NCBI RefSeq assembly: GCF_038592905.1
Contig: NZ_CP151943.1
Location: forward strand, 654,001 to 718,000
Origin: Neobacillus sp. FSL H8-0543
Lineage (GTDB): Bacteria > Bacillota > Bacilli > Bacillales > Cytobacillaceae
Length of the DNA: 64,000 nt
Direction: 5' to 3'
Shown here: in pieces, positions 52,829-62,597 of the stretch
Numbering within the stretch: position 1 is the stretch's first letter
Layout of the letters: every line of letters starts with the position of its first letter
Notes under the pieces: generated by a model
Seen by the model: only the letters and a program-made list of their open reading frames with translations
Databases searched by the model: none
Told to the model about the DNA's origin: nothing
Translations under genes and position numbers: made by a program

Positions 52829-53974
52829 ATGCTAACATTCTTATTTTCTATCGGAATTCTTGTGTGGCTTGTTTTTCTCCTAGACGGACTGATTGGTATA
52901 AGAAAAATAGATTCTCTGGAAAATGAGGAAAACCTGGATAATGGACCATTATTATCGGTCATCGTTGCAGCCCGCAATGAAGAAAATCAAATAAAATCAA
53001 GTATTCTAAGTCAGTTGGAACAAAGCTACAAGAACGTCGAATGGATTCTCGTCAATGATCGTTCAAGCGATGATACAGGAAAGATCATGAATGAATTAGC
53101 AGATGCGGATTCTCGCATCTCGGTCATCCATATTCAAAAACTCCCTGAAGGCTGGCTGGGGAAAAATAATGCGTTATATAATGGTACATTAAGTGCTTCC
53201 GGAAAGTGGTTATTATTCACCGATGCGGATGTAAAGTTTGAAAATGAAGCGTTCGCAAAAGCGCTGCATTACTTTGAACGGCATAATCTTGATCATTTAA
53301 CTGCCTCACCAAACCTGAACGCGAAATCCTTTTGGCTTAAGTCATTTGTCGCGTTCTTCCTGGTTGGATTTTCTTATTTTAAGCGCCCGTGGTCTGCAAA
53401 TAATCCAAAGTCAAAGACAGGAACAGGAATTGGAGCTTTTAACCTTGTCTCTAAAGAAGCCTATATTTCTTTTGGTACCCACGAAAAGGTAAAAATGCGT
53501 CCTGACGATGACTTACAATTAGGAATGAAAATGAAACGCGCTGGTTACCGTCAGCGAATTGTTACGGCCCTGAAACTGATTGAAGTAGAATGGTACGGAA
53601 GTTTAAAGGAAGCATTTGTCGGGCTTGAAAAAAATACATATGCCGGGTTACATTACCGAGTAAGTATGGTGTTTTTTGCGATATTCGGAATATTTATTAC
53701 GAACGTTCTTCCATTTATCATGATTTTTTCAGCCAAAAAAACCATCGTTCTCTTAAGCATAGGAAATATAGTACTATGCGGAATTCATTATCTCGTTATC
53801 CTTAGAAAAATGACGCTGTTTTCCCCTGCCCTGTTTTTGGTATTTCCAATCACAGCACTATTGTTCATTTACTCAATTATTCGCGCGAGTTTTCTCACCT
53901 TTAAACGCGGAGGAATTGAATGGAGAGGAACTACTTACAAGCTTAGTGAGCTAAGGGAAAAGAATAAAAGTTAA
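52829..53974 (+). CDS. Membrane glycosyltransferase, family 2
   Basis: A 381-residue enzyme with an N-terminal transmembrane helix (1-22). A GT-A domain follows with SVIVAARNEENQIKSSI, NDRSSDDT, the DxD-type FTDADVKF and a RPDDDLQLGMKMKRAGYR acceptor region. The C-terminus has three or four membrane helices. The layout resembles carotenoid/hopanoid-associated or CrtQ-like transferases, so a lipid acceptor is likely. AAGGA precedes the ATG. It lies between proI and namA, where the B. subtilis map has other genes. Confidence 0.85.
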   Translation: MLTFLFSIGILVWLVFLLDGLIGIRKIDSLENEENLDNGPLLSVIVAARNEENQIKSSILSQLEQSYKNVEWILVNDRSSDDTGKIMNELADADSRISVIHIQKLPEGWLGKNNALYNGTLSASGKWLLFTDADVKFENEAFAKALHYFERHNLDHLTASPNLNAKSFWLKSFVAFFLVGFSYFKRPWSANNPKSKTGTGIGAFNLVSKEAYISFGTHEKVKMRPDDDLQLGMKMKRAGYRQRIVTALKLIEVEWYGSLKEAFVGLEKNTYAGLHYRVSMVFFAIFGIFITNVLPFIMIFSAKKTIVLLSIGNIVLCGIHYLVILRKMTLFSPALFLVFPITALLFIYSIIRASFLTFKRGGIEWRGTTYKLSELREKNKS

Positions 53975-54044
53975 ATTTTTTTAAAAACAAGGAGCCTTTG
54001 TTATACTGAAGTGTGATGAGTAGAAAATAGCAGGAGGGCTCCAT

Positions 54045-55064
54045 ATGTCAGCAAAATTATTTTCACCTTATACGATTAATGGCGTCACATTAAAAAATCG
54101 GATTGTCATGGCGCCAATGTGCATGTATTCAAGTCATAATGAGAATGGCCAGGTAGAGAACTGGCATCGTACGCATTACGCAAGTAGAGCAGTCGGCCAG
54201 GTTGGGCTGATTATTGTCGAAGCAACGGCAGTTACTCCTCAGGGCAGAATTTCACCGAAGGATTTAGGGATCTGGAGTGATGATCATCTGTCGGGATTAA
54301 AAGAACTAGTCGAACGAATGAAGGAACATGGGGCTAAAACGGGAATCCAGCTTGCACATGCTGGTAGAAAGGCTGTTTTAGAAGATGACATCCTTGCACC
54401 TTCCGCTCTGCCATTTAATGAAAAAATGAAAACGCCCTTGGAAATGACCAAAGAAAATATCACTGAAACGGTTGATGCTTTTAAAAAAGGAGCAGAACGA
54501 GCTTTAAAGGCTGGATTTGATGTTATTGAAATTCATGGTGCCCATGGCTATTTAATCAATGAATTTCTTTCACCGCTTTCAAATAAAAGAACCGATGAAT
54601 ATGGCGGTTCAGCAGAAAATCGTTATCGTTTTTTACGTGAAGTGATTGAAGCCGTAAAAACTGCATGGAATGGTCCTTTATTTGTCCGCGTTTCTGCCAA
54701 TGACTATCATGACGAAGGATTAACAGCAGATGATTATGTGACTTTTTGCAAATGGATGAAAGAGCAGGGAGTGGACTTAATCGATGTCAGCTCTGGGGCG
54801 GTTGTACCTGCAAGAATAAATGCATATCCAGGCTATCAAGTTAAGTTTTCAGAAACAATTAAGAATGGCGCTGAGATTCCTACCGGTGCCGTCGGATTAA
54901 TTACTTCTGGAATTCAAGCGGAAGAAATCCTGCAAAATGAGCGCGCAGATCTAGTTTTCTTAGCCCGTGTATTGTTAAGAGATCCCTACTGGCCGCGTAC
55001 AGCTGCTAAAGAACTTGATGTTAGCATCGAAGGACCGAAACAATATGAGCGCGGTTGGTTATAG
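54045..55064 (+). CDS. namA: NADPH dehydrogenase NamA (YqjM, old yellow enzyme)
   Basis: The 339-residue FMN oxidoreductase of the YqjM class has C26 in APMCMYSS, the histidine pair in [17 protein letters not shown] (tunes the FMN) and [10 protein letters not shown]. It reduces activated C=C bonds such as those of nitro compounds and quinones. GGAGGG precedes the ATG. A strong terminator follows. Confidence 0.95.
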   Translation: MSAKLFSPYTINGVTLKNRIVMAPMCMYSSHNENGQVENWHRTHYASRAVGQVGLIIVEATAVTPQGRISPKDLGIWSDDHLSGLKELVERMKEHGAKTGIQLAHAGRKAVLEDDILAPSALPFNEKMKTPLEMTKENITETVDAFKKGAERALKAGFDVIEIHGAHGYLINEFLSPLSNKRTDEYGGSAENRYRFLREVIEAVKTAWNGPLFVRVSANDYHDEGLTADDYVTFCKWMKEQGVDLIDVSSGAVVPARINAYPGYQVKFSETIKNGAEIPTGAVGLITSGIQAEEILQNERADLVFLARVLLRDPYWPRTAAKELDVSIEGPKQYERGWL

Positions 55065-55070
55065 TCATTG

Positions 55071-55096
55071 AAAAGACGGCATCGTGCCGTCTTTTT
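55071..55096. terminator. Terminator between namA and rnz
   Basis: AAAAGACGGCA and TGCCGTCTTTTT with a 3-base loop; T runs on both strands. Confidence 0.9.
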
Positions 55097-55097
55097 C

Positions 55098-56021
55098 TCA
55101 TTTAAGCGGAATGGTTATTTCTTTAAAGTCCTCGGCGATATCAGTATTTACAAATATCTCCTGTGCCTCGGAAACGAGTTCTCTCCAAGCATTTCGATCA
55201 TACCGGGAACTTATGTGGGTTATACATAGTTGCTTACTCCCTGCCTGTTTCGCCACCGAAGCAGCCTGATGTGTCGTGGAATGAAAGTAATCGAAAGCAA
55301 GCTTTTCTTCCCCCTTCGAAAAGGTGGCTTCATGTACCAATAAATCCGCATCAGCTGCCAAGGAGATGGCATTTTGGCAATATCTTGTATCCCCAAGGAT
55401 CGTAACAACTCTCCCCTTTTGTTCTGGACCAAGGAAATCAGTTGGTACAATCGTCCTTCCGTCCTCAAGTGTAACCGATTCACCATTTTTTATTTTTCGA
55501 AAAATCGGACCTGGCTGTACTCCTGCTTCGATAAGCTTGTCCGCTAATAACGTACCTGCCCTGTCCTTCTCAACAATCCGATAGCCGTAGGAAGGAATAC
55601 CATGCTCTAGCAATCGTGCTTCTACTGTGAACTGCTCATCCTCAAAAATAATCCCGCCTTCGATTTCAACGATTCTTAAAGGATATTTTAAATAGGTTTG
55701 GCTAACAGAGAGACTTATTTCAAGGTATTGCTTGATCCCTTTTGGTCCATAAACTGTAACCTCAGATTCCCCTCCTTGAAAAGAACGGCTAGATAATAGC
55801 CCTGGTAAACCATAAATATGATCGCCATGGAGATGAGTAATAAAAATTTTCTCTATTCTTCGCGGTTTCAATGATGTATGTAAGATTTGATGCTGGGTTG
55901 CTTCACCTGCATCAAATAACCAAATAGCCGAACGTTCTTCAAGTAATTTTAATGCGATCGATGTGACATTACGGAGCTTCGCTGGCATACCGGCGCCTGT
56001 TCCTAAAAAATAAATATCCAC
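55098..56021 (-). CDS. rnz: Ribonuclease Z
   Basis: A 307-residue metallo-beta-lactamase-fold endonuclease that trims tRNA 3' ends. The zinc motif is [13 protein letters not shown] (H63, H65, D67, H68), with [13 protein letters not shown] and ITHISSRY later. The start is GTG 56021 behind AGAAAGGGG; this gives 307 residues, the B. subtilis length. The longer frame to 56072 has no site. Confidence 0.95.
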   Translation of the reverse strand: MDIYFLGTGAGMPAKLRNVTSIALKLLEERSAIWLFDAGEATQHQILHTSLKPRRIEKIFITHLHGDHIYGLPGLLSSRSFQGGESEVTVYGPKGIKQYLEISLSVSQTYLKYPLRIVEIEGGIIFEDEQFTVEARLLEHGIPSYGYRIVEKDRAGTLLADKLIEAGVQPGPIFRKIKNGESVTLEDGRTIVPTDFLGPEQKGRVVTILGDTRYCQNAISLAADADLLVHEATFSKGEEKLAFDYFHSTTHQAASVAKQAGSKQLCITHISSRYDRNAWRELVSEAQEIFVNTDIAEDFKEITIPLK

Positions 56022-56201
56022 AATAAAGCCCCTTTCTAATTCTTGCTCCTTATTTGTATAATAATATAGCATATTACTTGTAATATTGCTCTTTAGGTTG
56101 TTTACTGTTTAAAGGGAATATCTAAGTTCATACATGCTTAAGATACTTTTAGCAAAATCTATATTGAAAAGATAGGAATACATACAAAGAGAGGTATTTA
56201 T

Positions 56202-57704
56202 GTGAAACAGCCCGACAATAAGACTACATTAATAATGATATTTGGTGCGACAGGTGATTTAGCTATTCGTAAGCTATTTCCTTCCCTTTACAGGTTATTT
56301 GAGCGAGGGAGATTAAAGAAATTCGCTGTTATTGGTGTTGCTAGAAGACCGCTTACAAATGATGGCTTCCAGAAATCTGTAAAAGATTCTGTTATTAATG
56401 CATTAGGAGATAAAGAAAATATTGATGAGTTCATTTCTTACTTTTACTATCATTCACATGATGTAACAGATTCTAGCTCATACGTTGCCTTAAGAAATTT
56501 AGCTAATCAAATTGATGAGAATTACAACCTGGAAGGAAACCGTATATTTTATCTTGCTATGGCACCCGAATTCTTTGGGCCAATTGCTTTACATTTGAAA
56601 TCAGATGGGTTAACGGAGGTAAAAGGATTTAAACGTCTGGTAATTGAAAAACCGTTCGGGAAAAGCTTAGAGTCTGCGAAAGAGTTAAATCAACAAATTC
56701 GAACAGCATTTTCGGAAGAAGAGGTATATCGGATTGATCATTATTTAGGGAAGGAAATGGTCCGAAACATCGAAGTCATTCGTTTCGCCAACGCCATTTT
56801 TGAACCTTTATGGAATAACCGCTATATCTCTAATATTCAAATAACCTCAAGTGAAATACTTGGTGTCGAAGAGCGAGGTCGCTACTACGAAACGAGCGGT
56901 GCTTTACGGGATATGGTACAAAACCATATGATGCAAATGGTTGCTCTACTAGCGATGGAACCTCCAATTCGATTAACGACTGACGAAGTTCGTTCAGAAA
57001 AAGTAAGAGTTTTTCGATCACTGCGAAGGGTTGAAAGCAACGAGATAAATGACTATTTTGTACGCGGTCAATATGGTGCTGGGACTGTAACCGATGAACA
57101 AGTACCCGAGTACCGTGCTGAACCAATGGTGGACAAAGAGTCCAATACAGAGACATTTGTTGCTGGGAAAATTATGATTGATAATTTCAGATGGGCTGGT
57201 GTTCCTTTTTATATTCGAACTGGAAAAAGAATGACAACAAAGTCTACAAAAATTGTTGTTCAGTTTAAAGACATTCCAATGAATCTATATTATCAGCCAG
57301 AAAAAAAGGTAAATCCGAATCTGCTTGTCATTCATATTCAGCCTGAGGAAGGAATCACCTTGCATCTAAACGCGAAGAAGGCTGGCGGCCACCTTGACGC
57401 ACAGGAGGTAAAGCTGAGTTTTGCCAATACAGGAATCCAAGCCATGAATACTCCTGAAGGGTATGAAAAGCTGCTTTATGATTGTTTACGGGGTGATGCA
57501 ACAAACTTCACCCATTGGGATGAAGTCGCTTACTCTTGGGCGTTTGTTGATAAAATCTCTGATGTCTGGGAAAACACAAAATCGGTTAACTTTCCAAATT
57601 ATGTATCTGGAACAACAGGGCCAAAGGCAGCGGACGAGCTGTTAGAGAAAGATGGTTTCTTTTGGTGGCCTGTTAAGAATTTAGAGGTTGATATATGTAA
57701 ATAA
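56202..57704 (+). CDS. zwf: Glucose-6-phosphate 1-dehydrogenase
   Basis: A 500-residue enzyme, the first of the oxidative pentose phosphate pathway. The NADP fingerprint is GATGDLAIRK (15-24), the substrate and catalytic segment EEVYRIDHYLGKEMVRNI. The start is GTG at 56202 after GAGAGGTATTTAT; an overlapping ATG at 56200 is out of frame and stops at once. Unlike in B. subtilis, gndA is not adjacent. Confidence 0.95.
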   Translation: MKQPDNKTTLIMIFGATGDLAIRKLFPSLYRLFERGRLKKFAVIGVARRPLTNDGFQKSVKDSVINALGDKENIDEFISYFYYHSHDVTDSSSYVALRNLANQIDENYNLEGNRIFYLAMAPEFFGPIALHLKSDGLTEVKGFKRLVIEKPFGKSLESAKELNQQIRTAFSEEEVYRIDHYLGKEMVRNIEVIRFANAIFEPLWNNRYISNIQITSSEILGVEERGRYYETSGALRDMVQNHMMQMVALLAMEPPIRLTTDEVRSEKVRVFRSLRRVESNEINDYFVRGQYGAGTVTDEQVPEYRAEPMVDKESNTETFVAGKIMIDNFRWAGVPFYIRTGKRMTTKSTKIVVQFKDIPMNLYYQPEKKVNPNLLVIHIQPEEGITLHLNAKKAGGHLDAQEVKLSFANTGIQAMNTPEGYEKLLYDCLRGDATNFTHWDEVAYSWAFVDKISDVWENTKSVNFPNYVSGTTGPKAADELLEKDGFFWWPVKNLEVDICK

Positions 57705-57710
57705 CAGATG

Positions 57711-57750
57711 AAAAAGCTCCGCATTGTTTTGACAAAGCGTGAGCTTTTTT
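57711..57750 (+). terminator. Terminator between zwf and polYA
   Basis: AAAAAGCTCCGC and GCGTGAGCTTTTTT pair with one mismatch around a 14-base loop, with a T run on the plus strand. Confidence 0.75.
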
Positions 57751-59026
57751 AGTCTTCTTCTTTATTACTTTTAGGAAACGAACGTAAAAAGTCTTTATTG
57801 AAGCTAGTTCCTGTGCCAATATTGTCTGCAGAATCTACCTTATGCGTCCCAGCATTTTCAATAATATTTTCCCCATACTTTTCACGAAGGCTCGAAATAA
57901 TTTTATTTAAGGGTTCTTTCTTTGCATCTTTTTCAAACGAAAATAAATCAAGCTGTTTATAGGCATGGTCCTGTTCGATGAGATCATATCCGGTTATTCC
58001 TAACAAGCGAACAGGATTTCCATTCCATGAATTCAGAAAAATCTGCTTAGCCATTGTACCGATATCTTCCTTTTGGTTAATTGGATTAGCGAGTTTTTTG
58101 CTTCTAGTAATCGTTTTTCTATCTTTAAAGCGAATGGTAATTCCTAATGTAGTTGCAAGGACATTTTTTCGTTTTAGTCTGACAGATACGGTTTCTGACA
58201 ATGAATCTAATATACGAAATAGCTCCTGTTGGTTACTGGTATCACGTGGAAGTGTTGTCGAGTTTCCAATACTTTTAAACTCGGACACCGATTCCGGGTC
58301 AACCACTCGGTTATCGATTCCGTTTGCCCGCTCTTTTATTCGAATTCCATTTATTCCCAGCAGGGATTTGAGTTGTATCTCATTGCCTTCCGCTAAATCA
58401 CCAATCGTATGGATTCCAATTGTTGTCAGCTTTTCAGCCGTCTTTTTTCCGATACCATGCATCTCATTGGTGGATAACGGCCACAACAGTTTAGAGATAT
58501 CGCGCTTGCGAAGAATCGTAATCCCCATTGGTTTTTTCATATCAGAGGCTGTTTTTGCCAGAAATTTATTAGGTGCAATCCCAATACTGCACGGTAAATC
58601 TAGCTGTTCAAGAACTCTTTTTTGAATACTTTGTGCGATTTCTATTGGGCTTCCCAGCTCAAAGGACCCTGTAATATCTAAATACCCCTCATCAATAGAT
58701 ACAGGTTCAACAAGTTCTGTATAGTTCCTTAGTATCTCAAACATAGCAATAGATGCTGCACGGTACCGATCGAAATTTGGCTTTTTTACAATTAACTGCG
58801 GGCATAGTTTTTTCGCCTCCCAGAGTGGCATTGTCGTTTTCACGCCAAATTTTCTCGCTTCGTAGCTGCAGGTGACGATAATCCCCCGCCTCTCCTCTAC
58901 ATTCCCAGCTATGGCAAGAGGTTTCCCTTTAAGTGTCGGATCGTACGCCATCTCAACCGACGCATAGAAGCTATTCATATCAACATGTAAAATAACCCTT
59001 CCCTTTTTCGGGTACATTTCCTTCAT
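57749..59026 (-). CDS. polYA: DNA polymerase IV (PolYA, YqjH)
   Basis: A 425-residue Y-family polymerase. The catalytic aspartates are in VILHVDMNSFYASVE (D16 region) and VSIDEGYLDITGSF, followed by a helix-hairpin-helix (MHGIGKKTAEKLTTIGIHTI) and the little finger. A C-terminal stretch QLDLFSFEK resembles the clamp-binding motif. It performs translesion synthesis. AAGGAGAG precedes the ATG. It is the second Y-family polymerase in the window, of the constitutive class; I see no LexA box. Confidence 0.94.
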   Translation of the reverse strand: MKEMYPKKGRVILHVDMNSFYASVEMAYDPTLKGKPLAIAGNVEERRGIIVTCSYEARKFGVKTTMPLWEAKKLCPQLIVKKPNFDRYRAASIAMFEILRNYTELVEPVSIDEGYLDITGSFELGSPIEIAQSIQKRVLEQLDLPCSIGIAPNKFLAKTASDMKKPMGITILRKRDISKLLWPLSTNEMHGIGKKTAEKLTTIGIHTIGDLAEGNEIQLKSLLGINGIRIKERANGIDNRVVDPESVSEFKSIGNSTTLPRDTSNQQELFRILDSLSETVSVRLKRKNVLATTLGITIRFKDRKTITRSKKLANPINQKEDIGTMAKQIFLNSWNGNPVRLLGITGYDLIEQDHAYKQLDLFSFEKDAKKEPLNKIISSLREKYGENIIENAGTHKVDSADNIGTGTSFNKDFLRSFPKSNKEED

Positions 59027-59090
59027 ATAGGTTTCTCTCCTTAATGAATCGCAGATCTCTAAAATTAAAATGGTACTTTAAGTATAACAA

Positions 59091-59113
59091 AAGGAGAACC
59101 AATGGCTCTCCTT
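59091..59113 (-). terminator. Weak terminator after the YqjE-like peptidase gene
   Basis: AAGGAGA and TCTCCTT with an inner CC/GG pair form an imperfect hairpin 10 bases past the stop of the gene at 59124; TTTTGTTAT follows on the minus strand. Confidence 0.6.
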
Positions 59114-59123
59114 CAAAGTTTCA

Positions 59124-60245
59124 TTATTGATTGGTAACTTCCTCGATAATCGCAACGGTCATCTCAGCTAATTTGTTTAACTCTTCGATTGGCATCCGTT
59201 CATTTGTTGTATGGATATCTTCATAGCCAACAGCAAGGTTTACGGTAGGAATGTTGAAACCAGCAATGACGTTCGCATCACTGCCGCCGCCGCTTTGCTG
59301 TAATTCACAGCTGCGGCCAATTTTTGCAGCTGCCTTGCGCGCGAGTTCAACAACTAAGTCGCCTTCGCCGAATTTGAAACCAGGGTACATGACTTCAACG
59401 TCCACTTCAGCTCTGCCTCCCATTTCAGCAGCAACTGATTCAAACGCTTCTTTCATTTTGCTAACCTGTGCTTCCATTTTTTCAGGAATAAGCGAGCGTG
59501 CCTCAGCTAATATCTCAACGTGGTCACAAACGATGTTTGTTTGCGTGCCCCCTTCAAAGCGACCAATATTTGCAGTTGTTTCAGAGTCAATTCGACCTAA
59601 TGGCATTTTCGCAATCGATTTAGCAGCAATCGTAATCGCAGAAATTCCCTTTTCAGGGGCAACACCAGCATGTGCTGTTTTCCCGTATATAACCGTTTTT
59701 ATTTTAGCTTGCGTCGGAGCAGCAACGACGACATTTCCTACTAAACCATCGCTGTCGAGGGCATAACCATACTTAGCCTTCATTAATGATGAGTCAAGAG
59801 CCTTCGCCCCAACAAGACCTGATTCTTCACCAACTGTAATAACAAATTGGATCATACCATGAGGAATATTTTGTTCTTTTAATACGCGAATCGTTTCAAA
59901 CATAACCGCTAAGCCTGCTTTATCATCCGCTCCTAAAATAGTCGTACCATCTGTAACGACATAGCCGTCTTTAATCGATGGTTTTACTCCTTTTGCAGGA
60001 ACAACTGTATCCATATGTGAAGTGAAGTAGATTGGATCCACACCATCTTTCGTTGCAGCAAGGGTACAAACTAAGTTTCCGGCACCGTGTCCAGTCACTG
60101 CTGTTGTATCATCCTCAAAAACATCTAGGCCTAAATCGGTAAACTTTTGTTTTAACACTTTCGCAATCTCTGTTTCGAATTTTGTTTCAGAGTCAATTTG
60201 TACAAGCTCTAAAAATTCACTTAAAAGACGTTCATGATTAATCAT
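59124..60245 (-). CDS. yqjE: M20/M42-type metallopeptidase (YqjE, tripeptidase T-like)
   Basis: The 373-residue di-zinc peptidase has YFTSHMDTVVPAKG (with H and D ligands), GADDKAGLAVMFETIRVLKE (D ligand), VTVGEESGLVGAKALDSS (EE catalytic) and the C-terminal NERMPIEEL with a ligand histidine before it (DIHTTNERM). It probably releases amino acids from peptides; the exact substrate is unknown. GGAGGG precedes the ATG. Confidence 0.9.
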   Translation of the reverse strand: MINHERLLSEFLELVQIDSETKFETEIAKVLKQKFTDLGLDVFEDDTTAVTGHGAGNLVCTLAATKDGVDPIYFTSHMDTVVPAKGVKPSIKDGYVVTDGTTILGADDKAGLAVMFETIRVLKEQNIPHGMIQFVITVGEESGLVGAKALDSSLMKAKYGYALDSDGLVGNVVVAAPTQAKIKTVIYGKTAHAGVAPEKGISAITIAAKSIAKMPLGRIDSETTANIGRFEGGTQTNIVCDHVEILAEARSLIPEKMEAQVSKMKEAFESVAAEMGGRAEVDVEVMYPGFKFGEGDLVVELARKAAAKIGRSCELQQSGGGSDANVIAGFNIPTVNLAVGYEDIHTTNERMPIEELNKLAEMTVAIIEEVTNQ

Positions 60246-60331
60246 CCGTCAAACCCTCCAATTTATGTACTCACTATTTCAGTATAACGCTTCTTATTTC
60301 GAGCATCAAATGAAAGGTGAGCGCCCATCTT

Positions 60332-61882
60332 TTAGAGTGGGATATTGCCATGTTTTTTATATGGTCTTGATTCTTTTTTGTTGCGCAGCATTTCTAGAGA
60401 TTGAATAATTTTTATTCTGGTCTCACGTGGGTCAATAACATCATCGACCATCCCTCTGCTTGCGGCAACATATGGATTGGCAAACTTCTCGCGGTATTCA
60501 TCAATCTTCTGCTGTCTGAGTTCCTCCGGATTGTCACTATTCTGAATTTCTCGTGCAAAAATAATATTAGCTGCACCTTGTGGACCCATAACAGCGATTT
60601 CAGCATTCGGCCAAGCATAAACAAGGTCAGCCCCAATTGATTTACTGTTTAACGCAACATAGGCGCCTCCATATGCCTTTCTCGTAATAATTGTTAATTT
60701 CGGTACGGTTGCTTCTGAATAAGCAAATAATATTTTGGCCCCATGCCGGATAATTCCCCCATGCTCCTGTTTTACTCCTGGGAAAAAGCCAGTCACATCT
60801 TCAAAGGTAATTATCGGGATATTAAATGAATCACAGGTACGAATAAATCTGGCTGCCTTATCTGAGGAGTTGATATCAAGTCCCCCAGCCATCACCTTAG
60901 GCTGATTACAAACAAGGCCAACAGATTCACCTTTAATTCGGGCAAAGCCAACAACAATATTTTTAGCAAAATCCTTTTGAATTTCCATAAAAGAGTCTGC
61001 ATCGGCAACTTGTTCAATCACCTTGCGGACATCATATGGTCTTAATGTATCAAAAGGTATTACATCTGTTAAATCCGGCCGATAATCATTTTCGTCTTCT
61101 ACCTCCAGCCGAGGAGCCTTTTCTTCATTATTCTGCGGAAGATAGCTTAAGATCTTACGCACCTGATCTAATACCTCTGCCTCAGACTCTGATTGAAAAT
61201 GAGCATTTCCGCTGATACTGTTATGTACATTGGCACCGCCAAGATCCTCCGCAGAAATCTTCTCACCTGTAACCGTTTCAATTACTTTAGGCCCGGTTAT
61301 GAACATCTGACTTGTCTTTTCAACCATGAAAACAAAATCGGTAATGGCTGGTGAATAGACCGCCCCACCTGCACAAGGACCCATAATAACCGAAATTTGC
61401 GGGATTACGCCAGAGTAAATCGCATTTCTGTAAAAAATATGTCCATAACCATCCAGTGAAACAACACCCTCTTGAATTCTAGCACCGCCAGAATCATTTA
61501 AGCCAACAAATGGTGTACCATTTTTCGCAGCTAAATCCATTACATTAGCAATTTTTTTTGCATGCATTTCTCCTAAGGCACCGCCAAAAACGGTAAAATC
61601 CTGAGAAAACAGATAAATTGGCCGGCCATTTACTTTACCGAAGCCCGTGACAACTCCATCGCCAGGACCTCTTTGCTCATCAAGACCAAAATCGTTTGTT
61701 CTATGCTCAATGAAAGGACTTAGTTCAATAAAGGAGTCTTTATCGACTAAAAGCTCAATCCGTTCCCTAGCAGTTAATTTCCCCTTAGCATGCTGCCTGT
61801 CAATCTTTTCATCTCCGCCCCCAAGCTCAACTTCCCGGCGCCTATCATATAACTCATTAATTTTTTCATAGATGTCTAACAT
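60332..61882 (-). CDS. mmdA: Acyl-CoA carboxylase carboxyltransferase subunit (MmdA, YqjD)
   Basis: A 516-residue carboxyltransferase beta-subunit: KGKLTARERIELLVDKDSF near 35, NDSGGARIQEGVVSLDGYGH, GPCAGGAVYSPAITDFVFMV, ITRKAYGGAYVALNSKSIGA. The family includes propionyl-CoA carboxylase and methylmalonyl-CoA decarboxylase subunits. Adjacency to methylmalonyl-CoA epimerase suggests a propionate pathway. No biotin-carrier subunit lies next to it. ATG 61882 overlaps the epimerase stop as TAATG. Confidence 0.93.
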   Translation of the reverse strand: MLDIYEKINELYDRRREVELGGGDEKIDRQHAKGKLTARERIELLVDKDSFIELSPFIEHRTNDFGLDEQRGPGDGVVTGFGKVNGRPIYLFSQDFTVFGGALGEMHAKKIANVMDLAAKNGTPFVGLNDSGGARIQEGVVSLDGYGHIFYRNAIYSGVIPQISVIMGPCAGGAVYSPAITDFVFMVEKTSQMFITGPKVIETVTGEKISAEDLGGANVHNSISGNAHFQSESEAEVLDQVRKILSYLPQNNEEKAPRLEVEDENDYRPDLTDVIPFDTLRPYDVRKVIEQVADADSFMEIQKDFAKNIVVGFARIKGESVGLVCNQPKVMAGGLDINSSDKAARFIRTCDSFNIPIITFEDVTGFFPGVKQEHGGIIRHGAKILFAYSEATVPKLTIITRKAYGGAYVALNSKSIGADLVYAWPNAEIAVMGPQGAANIIFAREIQNSDNPEELRQQKIDEYREKFANPYVAASRGMVDDVIDPRETRIKIIQSLEMLRNKKESRPYKKHGNIPL

Positions 61883-62295
61883 TATTCCTTCATTCCCTTC
61901 TTTTCGCATAGTTCAAACAAAACACCTGCAGCAGATTTTGGATGCATGAATGCAATATGCGCTCCACCTGCTCCTGGCCTAGGTAGCTCATCAATCATTT
62001 GTATTCCTTTTTCCTTCATCTCGATGATTCTTTCTTCAATCGATTCGACACCAAGTGCAACATGGTGGATTCCCTCACCGCGTTTTTCGATATATTTGGC
62101 AATTGCACTTTCCGAGGAGGTAGGCTCTAACAGTTCAAGTTTCGTTTCTCCTGCCTTCAGAAATGCCACCCTTACCTGTTGACTCGTCACTTCTTCAATC
62201 CCTAACAAAGGAAGCCTAAGGACATCAGTATAAAATGGAAGTGTATTCTCAAGTGATTTAACCGCTATTCCAATGTGATCAACTTTTTTAATCAT
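61882..62295 (-). CDS. mce: Methylmalonyl-CoA epimerase
   Basis: A 137-residue VOC-fold metalloenzyme: VDHIGIAVKSLENTLPFYTD (metal histidine H7), IHHVALGVESIEERI, FMHPKSAAGVLFELCEKK. It interconverts the R and S forms of methylmalonyl-CoA. GAGGGG precedes the ATG. The stop overlaps the start of mmdA, so the two are coupled (yqjC-yqjD in B. subtilis). Confidence 0.93.
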   Translation of the reverse strand: MIKKVDHIGIAVKSLENTLPFYTDVLRLPLLGIEEVTSQQVRVAFLKAGETKLELLEPTSSESAIAKYIEKRGEGIHHVALGVESIEERIIEMKEKGIQMIDELPRPGAGGAHIAFMHPKSAAGVLFELCEKKGMKE

Positions 62296-62457
62296 TCGAA
62301 TCCCCTCTGTTCCAAAAATTAGAATTAATCAGATTATTATATTATTCGCTAAAAAATTCATAATTCCTCCCCAAATTGAGAGGTTGTTCCATTGTTCATT
62401 TGGGCTTTTCCGTGTAAAATAGATAGTAAGCTACTTAATATAAAGGGGGAACCCACT

Positions 62458-62556
62458 ATGTCTAAAAAGAAAACGAGAAAAATAATCGTTTACCTTATGC
62501 TTTTTGCTATGCTTGCTTCCACTCTTCTCATCGGAATCGGCCAATTTATTTCTTAA
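62458..62556 (+). CDS. prli42: Stressosome-associated miniprotein Prli42
   Basis: A 32-residue protein: positive N-terminus MSKKKTRKIIVYL, then a single hydrophobic helix MLFAMLASTLLIG. This is the pattern of Prli42, first found in Listeria, which anchors the stressosome to the membrane for oxidative-stress sensing. AAAGGGGGA precedes the ATG and a terminator follows. The assignment is by pattern; other small membrane proteins could look alike. Confidence 0.7.
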   Translation: MSKKKTRKIIVYLMLFAMLASTLLIGIGQFIS

Positions 62557-62563
62557 AAATACT

Positions 62564-62592
62564 AAAGGGACTGTCATGTGACAGTCCCTTTT
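62564..62592. terminator. Terminator shared by prli42 and yqjB
   Basis: AAAGGGACTGTCA and TGACAGTCCCTTTT form a 13-bp perfect stem with a 2-base loop and T-rich flanks on both sides. Confidence 0.9.
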
Positions 62593-62597
62593 CTTAT

